DNA of 64,000 nt, taken from the NCBI GenBank assembly GCA_035578905.1, contig JAQJVL010000001.1, forward strand, positions 4,146,001-4,210,000, given 5' to 3'. The stretch is from Stictocephala bisonia (lineage: Eukaryota > Arthropoda > Insecta > Hemiptera > Membracidae). The position numbers were made by a program, and so were the translations under genes. Shown one piece after another: positions 21,790 to 32,999 of this stretch (the first letter of the stretch is position 1; every line of letters starts with the position of its first letter). Under the pieces are notes generated by a model. That model worked only from the letters and a program-made list of their open reading frames with translations, was not told the DNA's origin and made no database searches.

Positions 21790-23240
21790 TGACGTGGGAC
21801 GCGGGACACCGAATGCGCTGCATAAATGCACTCATTCGAATACATGTATTTCGAGCGAACGCACCACACTTTTTAAAGCGCGTTCTTGAAGACTGTTACA
21901 GGTATCTAGAGAACACGGGATACTCCAGCGTCACCTATTGACGCACGTTCGAGCAAATGCTGCTATTTGTTGCAATAGAACTAGGAACGCGGCACGTCTG
22001 ACGCGGGACATCGACGCGCTGCATAAATGCACTCATTCGAATACATGTATTTCGAGCGAACGCACCACACTTTTTTAAAGCGCGTTCTTGAAGACTGTTA
22101 CAGGTATCTAGAGAACACGGGATACTCCAGCGTCACCAATTGACGCACGTTCGAGCAAATGCTGCTATTTGTTGCAATAGAACTAGGAACGCGGCACGTC
22201 TGACGCGGGACACCGACGCGCTGCATAAATGCACTCATTCGAATACATGTATTTCGAACGAACGCACCACACTTTTTAAAGCGCGTTCTTGAAGACTGTT
22301 ACAGGTATCTAGAGAACACGGGATACTCCAGCGTCACCAATTGACGCACGTTCGAGCAAATGCTGCTATTTGTTGCAATAGAACTAGGAACGCGGCACGT
22401 CTGACGCGGGACACCGACGCGCTGCATAAATGCACTCATTCGAATACATGTATTTCGAGCGAACGCACCACACTTTTTTAAAGCGCGTTCTTGAAGACTG
22501 TTACAGGTATCTAGAGAACACGGGATACTCCAGCGTCACCAATTGACGCACGTTCGAGCAAATGCTGCTATTTGTTGCAATAGAACTAGGAACGCGGCAC
22601 GTCTGACGCGGGACACCGACGCGCTGCATAAATGCACTCATTCGAATACATGTATTTCGAACGAACACACCACACTTGTTTAAAGCGCGTTCTTGAAGAC
22701 TGTTACAGGTATCTAGAGAACACGGGATACTCCAGCGTCACCAATTGACGCACGTTCGAGCAAATGCTGCTATTTGTTGCAATAGAACTAGGAACGCGGC
22801 ACGTCTGACGCGGGACACCGACGCGCTGCATAAATGCACTCATTCGAATACATGTATTTCGAACGAACACACCACACTTGTTTAAAGCGCGTTCTTGAAG
22901 ACTGTTACAGGTATCTAGAGAACACGGGATACTCCAGCGTCACCAATTGACGCACGTTCGAGCAAATGCTGCTATTTGTTGCAATAGAACTAGGAACGCG
23001 GCACGTCTGACGCGGGACGCCGACGCGCTGCATAAATGCACTCATTCGAATACATGTATTTCGAACGAACACACCACACTTGTTTAAAGCGCGTTCTTGA
23101 AGACTGTTACAGGTATCTAGAGAACACGGGATACTCCAGCGTCACCAATTGACGCACGTTCGAGCAAATGCTGCTATTTGTTGCAATAGAACTAGGAACG
23201 CGGCACGTCTGACGCGGGACACGAAACGCGCTGCATAAAA
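21790..23240 (+). repeat. 202-bp satellite-like tandem array, 7 copies
   Basis: Units start at GACGCGGGACACCGACGCGC and recur every 201-202 bases (22001, 22203, 22404, 22606, 22808, 23010, 23212). Each contains CATTCGAATACATGTATTTCG (a near palindrome) and GCGCGTTCTTGAAGACTG. Copies are nearly identical apart from GAGCGAACG versus GAACGAACA variants. Subtypes cluster: the last three share CACACTTGTTTAAAG. This nucleosome-scale period fits a young satellite seed. Confidence 0.95.
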
Positions 23241-23554
23241 CCAGCATAACTGTTACTTGTATTTACTCCCCATAGGAACTGAATTACACAAATTAAGATA
23301 TTTACACAATTAAATACATTATATTGATACTTGAAATAAAATCACTACTATTATCAAAAATGTCACTTATCACACACAAGTTGTGTTCACGCAATATGTG
23401 ACACTGCTCGGTGTACTATCACTGTTAGCACACTGTCACTACTACTTGGATTGACGATGCGACTCTGTAAGCTGTCACTTTGACACTATAAGCTAAAGTG
23501 TCACTGACTCTCCCTGACTAACTGTCAGGTCCCGGTGATCAATATTATTTACCA
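23241..23554. other. No gene recognised
   Basis: AT-rich, with loosely repeated CACTGTCACT-like strings at 23370-23510. No defined unit. Confidence 0.4.
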
Positions 23555-23760
23555 GTGTGGGGGCTCAGTGGCTAAGGCTTCGGACTGCGGAGGACATAGT
23601 CCAAGGTTCGAAACCCCACTGAGCCAATGGTCGGTAGTTCACTTCTTCACTCATTGAATAAAGTTCACGCACAGGCCTGTAGGCCCATGTGAACTGGCGA
23701 GTGAGGTTTTTTATAGCATGAACCACCCATTTTCTGTACATACATGAGAATTGACGAACC
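23555..23760 (+). mobile_element. tRNA-derived SINE
   Basis: The head GGGGGCTCAGTGGCTAAGGC is an A-box-type sequence and GGTTCGAAACCCC is a B box, spaced as in a tRNA. The body includes AAGTTCACGCACAGGCCTG and CCCATGTGAACTGG, shared with 19800-19975 in inverted orientation. It lacks a foldable full tRNA, so I call a SINE rather than a tRNA gene. Confidence 0.68.
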
Positions 23761-23774
23761 ACTCGTTTTTGTTT

Positions 23775-25250
23775 GGGTATTTTCTATTATCTCTAAAAAC
23801 GCCCAAATATATTCTTTATTTATCGAAATAAAATTCGAAATATTTTGCAATCGATATAGAGATTGGACACCTACTTTATGGAGCAATGTTTAGTCATTTC
23901 ACACTAACAGGGGACGTCCTGTTGAGGGTATCGTCAATATTCTTTAAAGAAGTGTTTGCTTGCCTTACATCACTGGCAACTGAATTGAATGCCACAAATC
24001 TCTAAGGAATCGTTCTATCACAAAATAGAGTACTGAAGATTGGCGATGTTTAACAATTTTATTTGAACTTGGTTCTCGCTACAGTAAAGTGTTACAGTAC
24101 ATTTTCAAACTTTAAAATTTTTATCGATAAAAACTAAATTTTAATTTTGAGCTGATTTTAATAGTAAAATTTTAATATAGTTTTACTGTAATAAAAGTGT
24201 GTAAATAATGATAGATTTTATTAATTTCTTATAAAATAAAAAATAATTTATGAAATTAGAAACGTCTAACACTAACCTTTTAACATCATTTGATGATTAA
24301 GTAAATGTTTGAACTGTCATTCTTCAGTTTGACAATGAAGTTAAAATGAAATTGTTTAACATCACCAACTTTCATTACTCAAAATTCTCTATTTTCTGAT
24401 ATTCATGTTCATATCTTTATTGTCTTCCAACAAGTTGTACATGCATTGACAATGTCATTGTATGTAATCTAAGGTCTTATATTAAAAACATGCGTCATTC
24501 CTAATATTACAATCTAAATCACTAGAAGTTAAGATCGCTAAGGTCGTGCAAGTACATTTCATCTAAAGAATAAAAGGCTTTACTTTTCAACCATTTAGTT
24601 AAAACATGCTTAACATTTGATATGCTCACTGTTCTAGCTGTGGTAGGTGACTTATTATATAGTTACACACATTTATACATATATGTTTGTTGTGTTTTAC
24701 TAAGTCAAAATTCCTTAAGTCTACGTTGTTCTGAATCTGTCTGGTATTGTGCGAATGTATCTGACCTCTTAAATTAAACATGTTAAGGTTTTCTTTTACA
24801 AAAACCAATGACAGCAAAATAAAAATGCAAGGAAGCGTGAGTATTTCAAGACTTACAAAATGTGGCTTACAAGAATCTGTGGATTTGATACTCATAATGC
24901 TACGGATAGCTTTCTTTTAGGATTTAAAAACTTCTTTAGCTCCAAATGAGTTACCCCAGATAATTGTACCATAAGAAATGTTCTAAGGATAGAGTGATTC
25001 CTTAGGGATGCGGTTTGTGGAAATGAATTCAGTTCACTACAACCTTAAATACTTTAAAGGTTTAATGTGAGCCTATCAAAAGGTATAGGCTCCCATTAAA
25101 AATATTGACGATACCCTCAACAGGACGTCTCCCGTTAGTTTGAAATGACAAAACATTGTTCCACAAAGTAGGTGCCCAATAGCTAAGATTGTAAAAGTTT
25201 CGAATTTACATTTTGTTTAGTAAAGAACATGTTTGGGTGTTTCCAGACAT
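23775..25250. mobile_element. Inverted-repeat composite enclosing a non-LTR fragment
   Basis: 23775-23948 and 25095-25250 are inverted copies. Both contain GACGTCCTGTTGAGGGTATC plus GTCAATATT, then AACAATGTTTxGTCATTTCA, CACCTACTTTxTGGA and a TTTGGGxGTTT block, with about 80-85% match by eye. The interior is about 1.15 kb and includes the reverse-transcriptase fragment at 24540-25010. It may be an inverted duplication of part of a retroelement rather than a true terminal repeat. Confidence 0.55.
24540..25010 (-). mobile_element. Non-LTR retrotransposon fragment, RT C-terminal region
   Basis: Minus strand: SYGTIIWGNSFGAKEVFKS, then KKAIRSIMSIKSTDSCKPHF, LEILTLPCIFILLSLVFVKE, IHSHNTRQ and a terminal KAFYSLDEM. 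These are the canonical tail blocks of Jockey-type polymerases (YG.I.WG, K.AIR.I..., LTLP..YI, H.HNTR). One in-frame stop interrupts it near 24905, so it is dead. Confidence 0.87.
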
Positions 25251-25469
25251 AATGTACACCCTGTATCATACTTGTTTGTTTATAGTTCATCTGACTATTT
25301 GTTATATAGTAATAATAGGATATAATGAAAAATAGAGCTTCTGTTTTATAATATTGCTGTCAAAAATTGCAAACTAAAACACGGTTGAACAAGCTCAGCT
25401 CTCTTCTGGAGTTGTAGACAGTTTTAGGTTTGTATCAAAGACATTAATTAATTTGTTCGTAGATTGTGG

Positions 25470-25640
25470 AGTGATAATGGGGCTAGGTGTCCGTTAGCAG
25501 ACTAATTAAAATCAATCTTGTTTAAGCACGCAACTCCACCATTTGTGAGTTCTCGCCGATACTCGTCTCCATCCTTCAACTCAGCTAGTTTAGTTTATCG
25601 CCATCCTTAAATAAAAATCCATTGCCTTCCTACAGATTAG
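25470..25640. promoter_or_regulatory. Island 4, candidate enhancer with clustered homeodomain cores
   Basis: Non-repetitive block with GACTAATTAAAATCAATC (TAATTA plus a GATTGATTTTAAT-type Pbx/Hox-like arrangement on the minus strand) and TTATCGCCATCC (GCCAT core). More balanced in base composition than its surroundings. Function inferred only. Confidence 0.35.
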
Positions 25641-25644
25641 TAAC

Positions 25645-27515
25645 TGTATCAAGTGATCAAGCCATAGAAGGGAGAGAGTAACTTGTTTACATTTTTAGTT
25701 TAATTCGAAAATATTGTTGGTTGGTTAGTGAACTGAAAGAAAAATTCAGTTATGTGAGTAAACTTTGAGAGGATTCCAATTGTGAAGCAAAAGTTATGAA
25801 AAACAAATATATCATGATAAAGAATTTGCAACAGTATTTAAACTATGCATAATAAAATATTATTGGGAAGCAACTATAATGTATGAAGTCATTATATGGC
25901 TCTATCAATTTCCTGATAAAATATTATAAAGACTACACAAAAAATTGAAATCTTTCCACTTGAAAAGTTTCTATACATGATATCCCATCATTACTGAGGT
26001 AAGGGTAGTTAAGTAAGGCTAGTGGCAAAATTAAGAATTTTTACTCCAAACGACAATAAAGAAACAGAGGGGAAATAATAAAATAAATTACATAATAAAT
26101 AATAGGAACTAAAACCCCTCCATTTGAGAGAATTATACATAGGTGAATCTCGTAATGACCCAGAAAACTGTTATCGGGTTGTTTTAAGGGTAAAACGGAC
26201 AGATTCTACAATAGAAAAAAAACAAAGCATGGCAAATAACGTAAAAATTAATATACATTAAAATCACTCCTTTTAAAATGTTTTTACAAAACACTGTCTC
26301 GTAATCACTGAGCAAAAATGGATCGGGTTCTTCTAACATACATAATAGACAAGATACAAAATACAAGATACAAAAACTCTAAGATACAAAATATCGGATT
26401 AATCTATAAAAACAAATAGTGTTTACATCAGACAACAACAAACAACTCCAAAAACAACATATAAATAAGAATTAAAATCACTCAAATTAAGAAGTTTCTG
26501 TTCAGGGAGTAGAATATAAAATTTCAAAATCAAAGAACTAGAAAAACAAATATTGTATATTAAAAAAATCAATAAAAATGTGAACAAATGAAAGATTTTT
26601 CTTTGGGGATTCTTTGTAATATCAAAGAGCCAAATGTTATAGGGTTATTTCTTAAATCAAGCAAGCAATTTCTCCCCATATTGTACAGTCCTATCTTGTT
26701 GTAATTATTAAGTGTCAGTGTATTATTTTTATAAAATAATTATTATGTACAAAATTTATTAAGATATCAAATAAATATTTGAAGAATCAGTGGTTTTATA
26801 AATTTGCCGGCAAATAACATTAGGAAAAAATCTGATTACTATTTTAGGATATCTTTACCTTTGTTGTTTATTAATTTCAAAAATAAATTGTTTACGCAAT
26901 AGTGAATAGCATTTTTATGGAAACATTTTGGTTGGAAATCAATTAATTATTTTTTAAAATATGGTTACAAACAAACAGATAAAAGTGATAATTTAAGGCA
27001 ATATCATTTTTTTTTTTCAAATGTGAGATACCTAAGGAACTGAAACTGCAGACTGCCTGAAGTAAATAAATCATTTTTCCACATTTGATTGTGTTTTAAA
27101 AACCAAAAGATTCCGATCAAATTCTTATGATAAGATTCGTCGTGTGATTGTTAAAAGATTCTAAGAAAAAATGTTTGGGTTTTTTTACACCAAGCTATAT
27201 TGGCTGTCATAATAAAGCGTCTGCATGAATGTCAGAAACTGTGTTAACTTACTTTAGTCGTAATCAGCCATTTTAAATTTAAAAAAGTTATATGTATATT
27301 TTTAAAAACCTTCAAAGATATTTTAATGAAGCTTGTTAGATGTATTAAAAACTCTAGTATCCAAATCAAAAAAGTTATTACAAATTTATAATTTTATTTT
27401 TGTTACTGAATGAAAAATGCTTGGACACTAAGTCCTTAAATATCGATATTCAATGGACTTGTACATTAGTATTAAAAAAATTACTGTATCCTATTTCGTA
27501 AGCTAAGCGGCTGGA
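25645..27515. other. Long AT-rich stretch, no gene recognised
   Basis: Very AT-rich with scattered oligo-A/T runs and no long frame, array or recognisable transposon. Includes short repeats of ACAAGATACAAAA near 26348-26390. Confidence 0.45.
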
Positions 27516-27519
27516 GTCA

Positions 27520-27644
27520 TTATTAACAACTAGTTCTTCCGGTGTCAACCGCGTCAAAGGACTATTATTATGTATATATTGTACTGTATATATTGTAAAT
27601 AGTCCTTTGACGCGGTTGACACCGGAAGAACTAGTTGTTAATAA
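27520..27644. repeat. Perfect 47-bp-arm inverted repeat (hairpin)
   Basis: Arms 27520-27566 and 27598-27644 are exact reverse complements (beginning TTATTAACAACTAGTTC). They enclose a 31-base loop made of two tandem copies of TGTATATATTGTA. The sequence AAAATTACTGTAT occurs on both sides (near 27477 and 27645), possibly a target duplication or older repeat. No mismatch in 47 bp means it is very recent or an assembly fold-over. Confidence 0.93.
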
Positions 27645-28011
27645 AAATTACTGTATATTTGCTTGACTTGCAAATATTTAATAACCTTATAATAAATTGT
27701 TATCAGGTTACGATTATTATACACAGATGTCTTTAAACTTCTGGGAATTAAATTTTAATTATTTACTCATGTAATGTCTGTAGTTTGAATGATGTTAAGT
27801 TTACAACATGTTTATTCTAACTTTTAAAGAACTAGTAGCGTTAAAGATTTTTCCTTTCTGGTTATGCGCCTGTTTATGAACAATGTAGACATTTGTGGAA
27901 GAAGGGAAATGGGTATCATATCCGATAGTTATGTTCTTAATAAATTAAGAAGTCTATAGGAAAATAATTAATAATAAAATCACCACATATCATATTACAG
28001 TAGACTGCTAA

Positions 28012-29373
28012 AAGGTGAACTAAGGCCACCTCTGAAGTGTATGGTCATTCATGTAGGTTACTTATAACTAACTTAGCCTACTTTAAGTCACAATTAGAGG
28101 TGAACTAAGGCCGCCTCTGAAGTGTAGGGTCATTAATGTAGGATACTTATAACTAACTTAGCCTACTTTAAGTCACACTTAGAGGTGAACTAAGGCCGCC
28201 TCTGAAGTGTAGGGTCATTAATGTAGGATACTTATAACTAACTTAGCCTACTTTAAGTCACACTTAGAGGTGAACTAAGGCCGCCTCTGAAGTGTAGGGT
28301 CATTAATGTAGGATACTTATAACTAACTTAGCCTACTTTAAGTCACACTTACAGGTGAACTAAGGCTGCCTCTGAAGTGTAGGGTCATTAATGTAGGACA
28401 CTTATAACTAACTTAGCCTACTTTAAGTCACACTTAGAGGTGAACTAAGGCCGCCTCTGAAGTGTAGGGTCATTAATGTAGGATACTTATAACTAACTTA
28501 GCCTACTTTAAGTCACACTTAGAGGTGAACTAAGGCCGCCTCTGAAGTGTAGGGTCATTAATGTAGGATACTTATAACTAACTTAGCCTACTTTAAGTCA
28601 CACTTAGAGGTGAACTAAGGCCGACTCTGAAGTGTAGGGTCATTAATGTAGGATACTTATAACTAACTTAGCCTACTTTAAGTCACATTTAGAGGTGAAC
28701 TAAGGCCGCCTCTGAAGTGTAGGGTCATTAATGTAGGATACTTATAACTAACTTAGCCTACTTTAAGTCACACTTAGAGGTGAACTAAGGCCACCTCTGA
28801 AGTGTAGGGTCATTAATGTAGGTTACTTATAACTAACTTAGCCTACTTTAAGTCACACTTAGAGGTGAACTAAGGCCACCTCTGAAGTGTAGGGTCATTA
28901 ATGTAGGTTACTTATAACTAACTTAGCCTACTTTAAGTCACACTTAGAGGTGAACTAAGGCCGCCTCTGAAGTGTAGGATCATTAATGTAGGTTACTTAT
29001 AACTAACTTAGCCTACTTTAAGTCACACTTAGAGGTGAACTAAGGCCGCCTCTGAGGTGTAGGGTCATTAATGTAGGTTACTTATAACTAACTTAGCCTA
29101 CTTTAAGTCACACTTAGAGGTGAACTAAGCCCGCCTCTGAGGTGTAGGGTCATTAATGTAGGTTACTTATAACTAACTTAGCCTACTTTAAGTCACACTT
29201 AGAGGTGAACTAAGGCCGCCTCTGAAGTGTAGGGTCATTAATGTAGGTTACTTATAAACTAACTTAGCCTACTTTAAGTCACACTTAGAGGTGAACTAAG
29301 GCCGCCTCTGAAGTGTAGGGTCATTAATGTAGGTTACTTATAACTAACTTAGCCTACTTTAAGTCACACTTAG
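28012..29373 (+). repeat. 85-bp tandem repeat, 16 copies
   Basis: The unit begins GAGGTGAACTAAGGCCGCCT, includes TCATTAATGTAGGATACTTA and ends TTTAAGTCACACTTA. Copies are about 97% alike, with GGATAC (5') and GGTTAC (3') subtypes clustered along the array. One unit carries a 1-bp insertion (near 29250). The array runs directly into a TATA-type promoter (29374 onward). Confidence 0.95.
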
Positions 29374-29460
29374 AGACTTCGGTCCACCTGACAGTCGTCG
29401 GCAACCGTGCAGTATATAAGCCGAGTGACGAACACGCAGTTGAACCACCGAGAACTGAAC
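29374..29460 (+). promoter_or_regulatory. Candidate TATA/Inr core promoter, antisense to lab
   Basis: A CpG-rich block immediately after the 85-bp array has TATATAAG at 29413-29420 and a CAGTTG initiator-like site at 29437-29442, about 25 bases apart. A short leader (GAACCACCGAGAACTGAAC) then runs into ATG at 29461. This layout resembles insect genes for small secreted or cuticular proteins (TATA, CAGT initiator, short leader, very short first coding exon). Downstream exons were not found. Alternatively it is a promoter captured within a mobile element. Confidence 0.5.
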
Positions 29461-29535
29461 ATGAACATGATGATTACAACACGTAAAAATGTAATATTCA
29501 CAATTTTCTTCTCGCTAAACGAGATTTTATGGTAA
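29461..29535 (+). CDS. Possible first coding exon or micro-ORF after the TATA promoter
   Basis: ATG-initiated frame beginning MNMMITTRKNVIFTIFFS and reaching TAA after 24 codons. The stretch NVIFTIFFSL is hydrophobic, as in a weak signal peptide. Two possible splice donors lie inside it (CAC-GTAAAA at about 29482 and ATG-GTAAAA at about 29530), so it may be the start of a spliced gene rather than a complete peptide. I do not recognise the product. Confidence 0.25.
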   Translation: MNMMITTRKNVIFTIFFSLNEILW

Positions 29536-29926
29536 AAACATGAACGTTTATCTACCTCAAACTAATTTGAATAAAAGAAAATTTGTTGTTCACATTTTAA
29601 ACATATTTAATCTACCTTTCAGTACATTTTTTCATAAATTAAATTCCTTAACATCAGATTTAGTTCTTTGGATGAAAATAAAAACAAACTTCCTTTAAAC
29701 ATACAACCAAAAACCATTTGTTAATCGCTTAGCTGGTATTTTGTTATTTTTCTTTTATGTTCATTATCTAAAAAATGGTTTTATCGAACATTTTTTAATT
29801 TTTCAGAATACCTTCTACTGTTGAGGTTTATCGAAAAAAAATTTTGATAAAATACTTAGTTTCAAAATATCGAACGTTTAAAATGTTCAACGTGATATAT
29901 CATAATATCGTTAAAAAATTACAAAT

Positions 29927-29957
<31 letters not shown>

Positions 29958-30515
29958 GTATTTTTAAGCACAAATCCGACAATAATCTTTGTAAAACAAT
30001 TGATTGAATTTTAACTGAGTTACATAAGTGTAACTAATGACGTGTCAGTTGTCATGAAGTTTATAACGCAAAGTAAAATCTGTGAGTTCCTGTTAACAAT
30101 CCTGAACTGCAGTATGTTTTTGAAAATGGTTATACATAAAATATGTAATATCTATTGACTTATATTTTATGCAAAATAATTAACTATATTATCCAATATT
30201 TCTTATACTATGTTTGATAGTTGATAACCACAACGTCTGCAGTGTTAACATAAATTAACATACTTTAATAATGAAAGAAATAAACAGCTGATTTATTTTG
30301 TATTCATATGGTAGTTTCATTTTATTTATAAATACATGCTGTAATGTTACGATTCATAATTATATTAATATTAATACGTTAAATTAGAAATACAACAAGG
30401 CCGTGATTATAAAAAGTAGCACTTTAAATGGGTTTCATCATGAAATTTTTAAGACCATATCCACTAACTTTAGCACGGTTGCGCTACTTAATATCCTCCA
30501 AAAGTAAACCAGGCT
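29536..30515. other. AT-rich, no gene recognised
   Basis: Contains a T run of about 27 bases at 29931-29957, which could be the poly-A tail of a minus-strand retroposon; no body is recognisable. Confidence 0.4.
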
Positions 30516-30539
30516 ATAAGTCTTCGTTATTTCGAAGAA

Positions 30540-30636
30540 CAGCCGAGAGTTTATATTGATGTGATGGTTTAAAGGGGACCACAGGGGAAGGATAAGCAAG
30601 CGTAGAACTGTAGCGAAGCACGGGCAGTCGGCTAGT
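30540..30636 (+). mobile_element. Possible Helitron 3' terminus
   Basis: The string GTAGCGAAGCACGGGC, then AGTCGG and CTAG followed by T (30632-30636), resembles the 3' ends of insect Helitrons (GC-rich hairpin then CTRR before T). No matching 5' TC end or Rep/helicase coding was seen. The open frames on the minus strand at 30514-30729 and 30776-31108 are unrecognised. Confidence 0.35.
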
Positions 30637-30639
30637 AAT

Positions 30640-31835
30640 AAATAAGTAAATTAAGCAAGTAATTGTACACTTTTTAAGTTTAGAGTTGCACTTTGGGCGG
30701 GGAACTATGACTGGAGTACTTGAAAACAAATACCACTTATTTTATCACTTATTCGAAAAAGAAGGGCGTTAAGTATTACAAGAACATAAAATGCCCGAAA
30801 ACAGACCATTGAGAGACACCAGTATAATTTCTATGTAATTTGCTAATATTGCCTAAAGCCTTGGACTGTAATGTCAACTTAAGTTTATTTTTCATTTTTT
30901 GATGATTGAAATAGACATATTTTATTTTTGTGATTTTTGGGTTATCCATTACCAATATAATTAGAAAAACTAGTTTTGATTCAAATATTAGTTTATTATT
31001 TCCTCCGTTATTTTCTCTAGTAGGCGGGTAATTTAAATTCAATAAAATTATACATGTAAGAGAAAACTGTATACCACTAATCTGGCCTGTGTATACTATA
31101 ACTTTCATAAAAAATAATTGTTCATTTAATAAAAAAAACTGTAAGCAAATGTTGTATTCGTCTTGGAAGAAATATTTATTTTACTTTACTACTTTGACAA
31201 ATAGTATCAAGCATTATTTATATCTTTGAGGGACAATTTTCCTGCTTTAAATTTCGAACATATCAACTTTCCTTACTGATTATTTATGTAACTACACCGG
31301 CAAATGTCTTCTTTTCCAGCAAAACATATTTCAGAGAGATCATGACAAAGTCACAAGGAGTCACCCTCAAGAAGGGGTGAGTTTACAAGAAGCTAATCCC
31401 TTTAAGCTGTTTGCTTGTCCCAATTCCGTAATGGAGGGGAGGAAACTGCTCTTGATCCCAATATTAGCTCAGGTCTCTAGAAGGCAATATTTTAATTTTC
31501 TCCCTTGTCTTCTCTTGTTGAAGGCTCATAAAACACCTTACATATTGAAACGCCACAAACCATACTTTCCTTATTTAATTTAGTTTTTAAATGTTGCCGA
31601 CTGAATAAATATGTCATACTAATAGCAATTTTCACGAAATGTCTCCTAAAACGTATTACCTTTTTTTTGTATGAATGAACCTTTTAGGCAGCTACAAAAA
31701 TTCATAATAGCATCATTATATTTATTTACGTGAATGTTTACACTTAATAAAACGTTCATAAACTTGATTGGATGTAAGAATAATTTAAGTTTTGAAATCA
31801 GAATACCCAATGGTCGAATGTACAATAAGAATGAT
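30640..31835. other. No gene recognised
   Basis: AT-rich; an open frame at 31377-31583 (+) and one at 30776-31108 (-) show no identifiable domain. Confidence 0.35.
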
Positions 31836-31839
31836 GAAG

Positions 31840-32420
31840 CAGGAAACCTACTTCCGAATGCTTCGATTGTTCCGAGCACCTGTTCTAAGGTGGAATCTTG
31901 AAACAGTTAGCGTGGATTTTGAAATTTCGGCTACATTTACTATTAACCACCCATAAGCAATACACATATCCAACTAACCAAAAAAATGTCATCAACTTAG
32001 ACATAGCTGATTTTATGGCAAAATAATGGACACGGCAAACTTATTGTAAAATATATAATATCTAGTCTTAAGCCAGGATAGTGTAATGGGGCTCAGAATT
32101 ACAACTATAATAGTGAGGTTAAGGTCAGGACTAACTCAGGTACTTGACATCAAATGTGTACCGAACTGTCCGTATATTCCAGTTGTAACGAAATGTCCTT
32201 ATGAAGATCTGTCCGGTGTTCATCTAGATTATATACCTAAAATAAACTTGAGCATGAATCGTGTAGTAGAGAAAGCAGCGAGCCATGACATTTAGTTATC
32301 GCAATCAGATAAGGATAAGGCACTGCTGATACTGATAGAAGTATTTAATTTCTTCTAAGTAGCTAAATATCTAAGTTATTTTTACTTATTGCTATATAAG
32401 TCAAAATATAGCAGAATATA
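31840..32420 (+). repeat. Dispersed repeat family D, copy 2 (longest alignable region)
   Basis: Aligns along its length with 56500-56970 (GAAACCTACxxCCxAATGCTT, AGCTGATTTTATGGCAAAAT, AGCCAGGATAGTGTAATGG, TAATAGTGAGGTTA, CTAACTCAGGTAC). At its 3' end it aligns with 47140-47420 and the minus copy at 2280-2420. The frames at 32086-32295 and 31646-31879 fall inside it and are probably not genes. Confidence 0.72.
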
Positions 32421-32428
32421 TTATTGGA

Positions 32429-32640
32429 GCGGCCGTAGCTAAGAGGCTAAGGCGTTGGCTTGCCACACAATCGGTACGGGTTCGATTCCCCATATGACCT
32501 TTAACAGTTTTTGCCCTGCCGTTCCCATGGTTCGGAAGTCACATTAAGCCGTTGGTCCCCAGATTAAGTGTTCTGCCTTCTTAGCCCTAACTTCGCATGG
32601 TAAAATAAGACGAACTTTAACTTTTTTTAACTTTTATAAA
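32429..32640 (+). mobile_element. tRNA-derived SINE
   Basis: The head GGCCGTAGCTAAGAGGCTAA is an A box and GGGTTCGATTCCCC a B box. The body contains GGTTCGGAAGTCACATTAAG and CCGTTGGTCCCC, then a diverged A/T-rich tail. The family looks like a typical insect tRNA-SINE. It is too long and non-cloverleaf to be a functional tRNA. Confidence 0.72.
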
Positions 32641-32754
32641 ATAGTTTGAATCTGGAGGGCAGCTAAAGGGATTTGATCATCAGCCAGTTTTGGAATATTG
32701 CTCTCGTTTTTTAATCAGCCAAATCATTTAGGAATTAACAATTTTGAATAGAGA

Positions 32755-32960
32755 CTGGTTTTCGTATCTGCCTGCTCCAGAACTCAGTGATGGAGAACGG
32801 GGGCACTTGCGGAGATAAATAGAGCAGGAGTACAGGGGTCGGCCGCCAATCGCTCCTCTTCAATGGCGCCGAACTGGGCACAATAGAAAGTATGCGTGGA
32901 GGGGTTTATCTCAACATGATCGCGAACACGCTGCCTTACGTAACTAAACACAAAAGCCCT
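32755..32960. promoter_or_regulatory. GC-rich island 5, candidate enhancer
   Basis: Non-repetitive block (GGGGTCGGCCGCCAATCGCT, TTCAATGGCGCCGAAC) that stands out from AT-rich flanks and includes a GCCAT core. It lies just left of foldback element copy 2. Inferred from composition. Confidence 0.35.
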
Positions 32961-32999
32961 ATCGAGGGGTTTAGCTCAGAAAGTAAACTCATAAGTCAG

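Noticed and set aside
21820..23240. CRISPR-like array
   Set aside because: The whole 202-bp unit is repeated with no unique spacers, and the genome is eukaryotic.
23555..23640. Possible tRNA gene
   Set aside because: Promoter boxes only; its downstream body is shared with another SINE copy.
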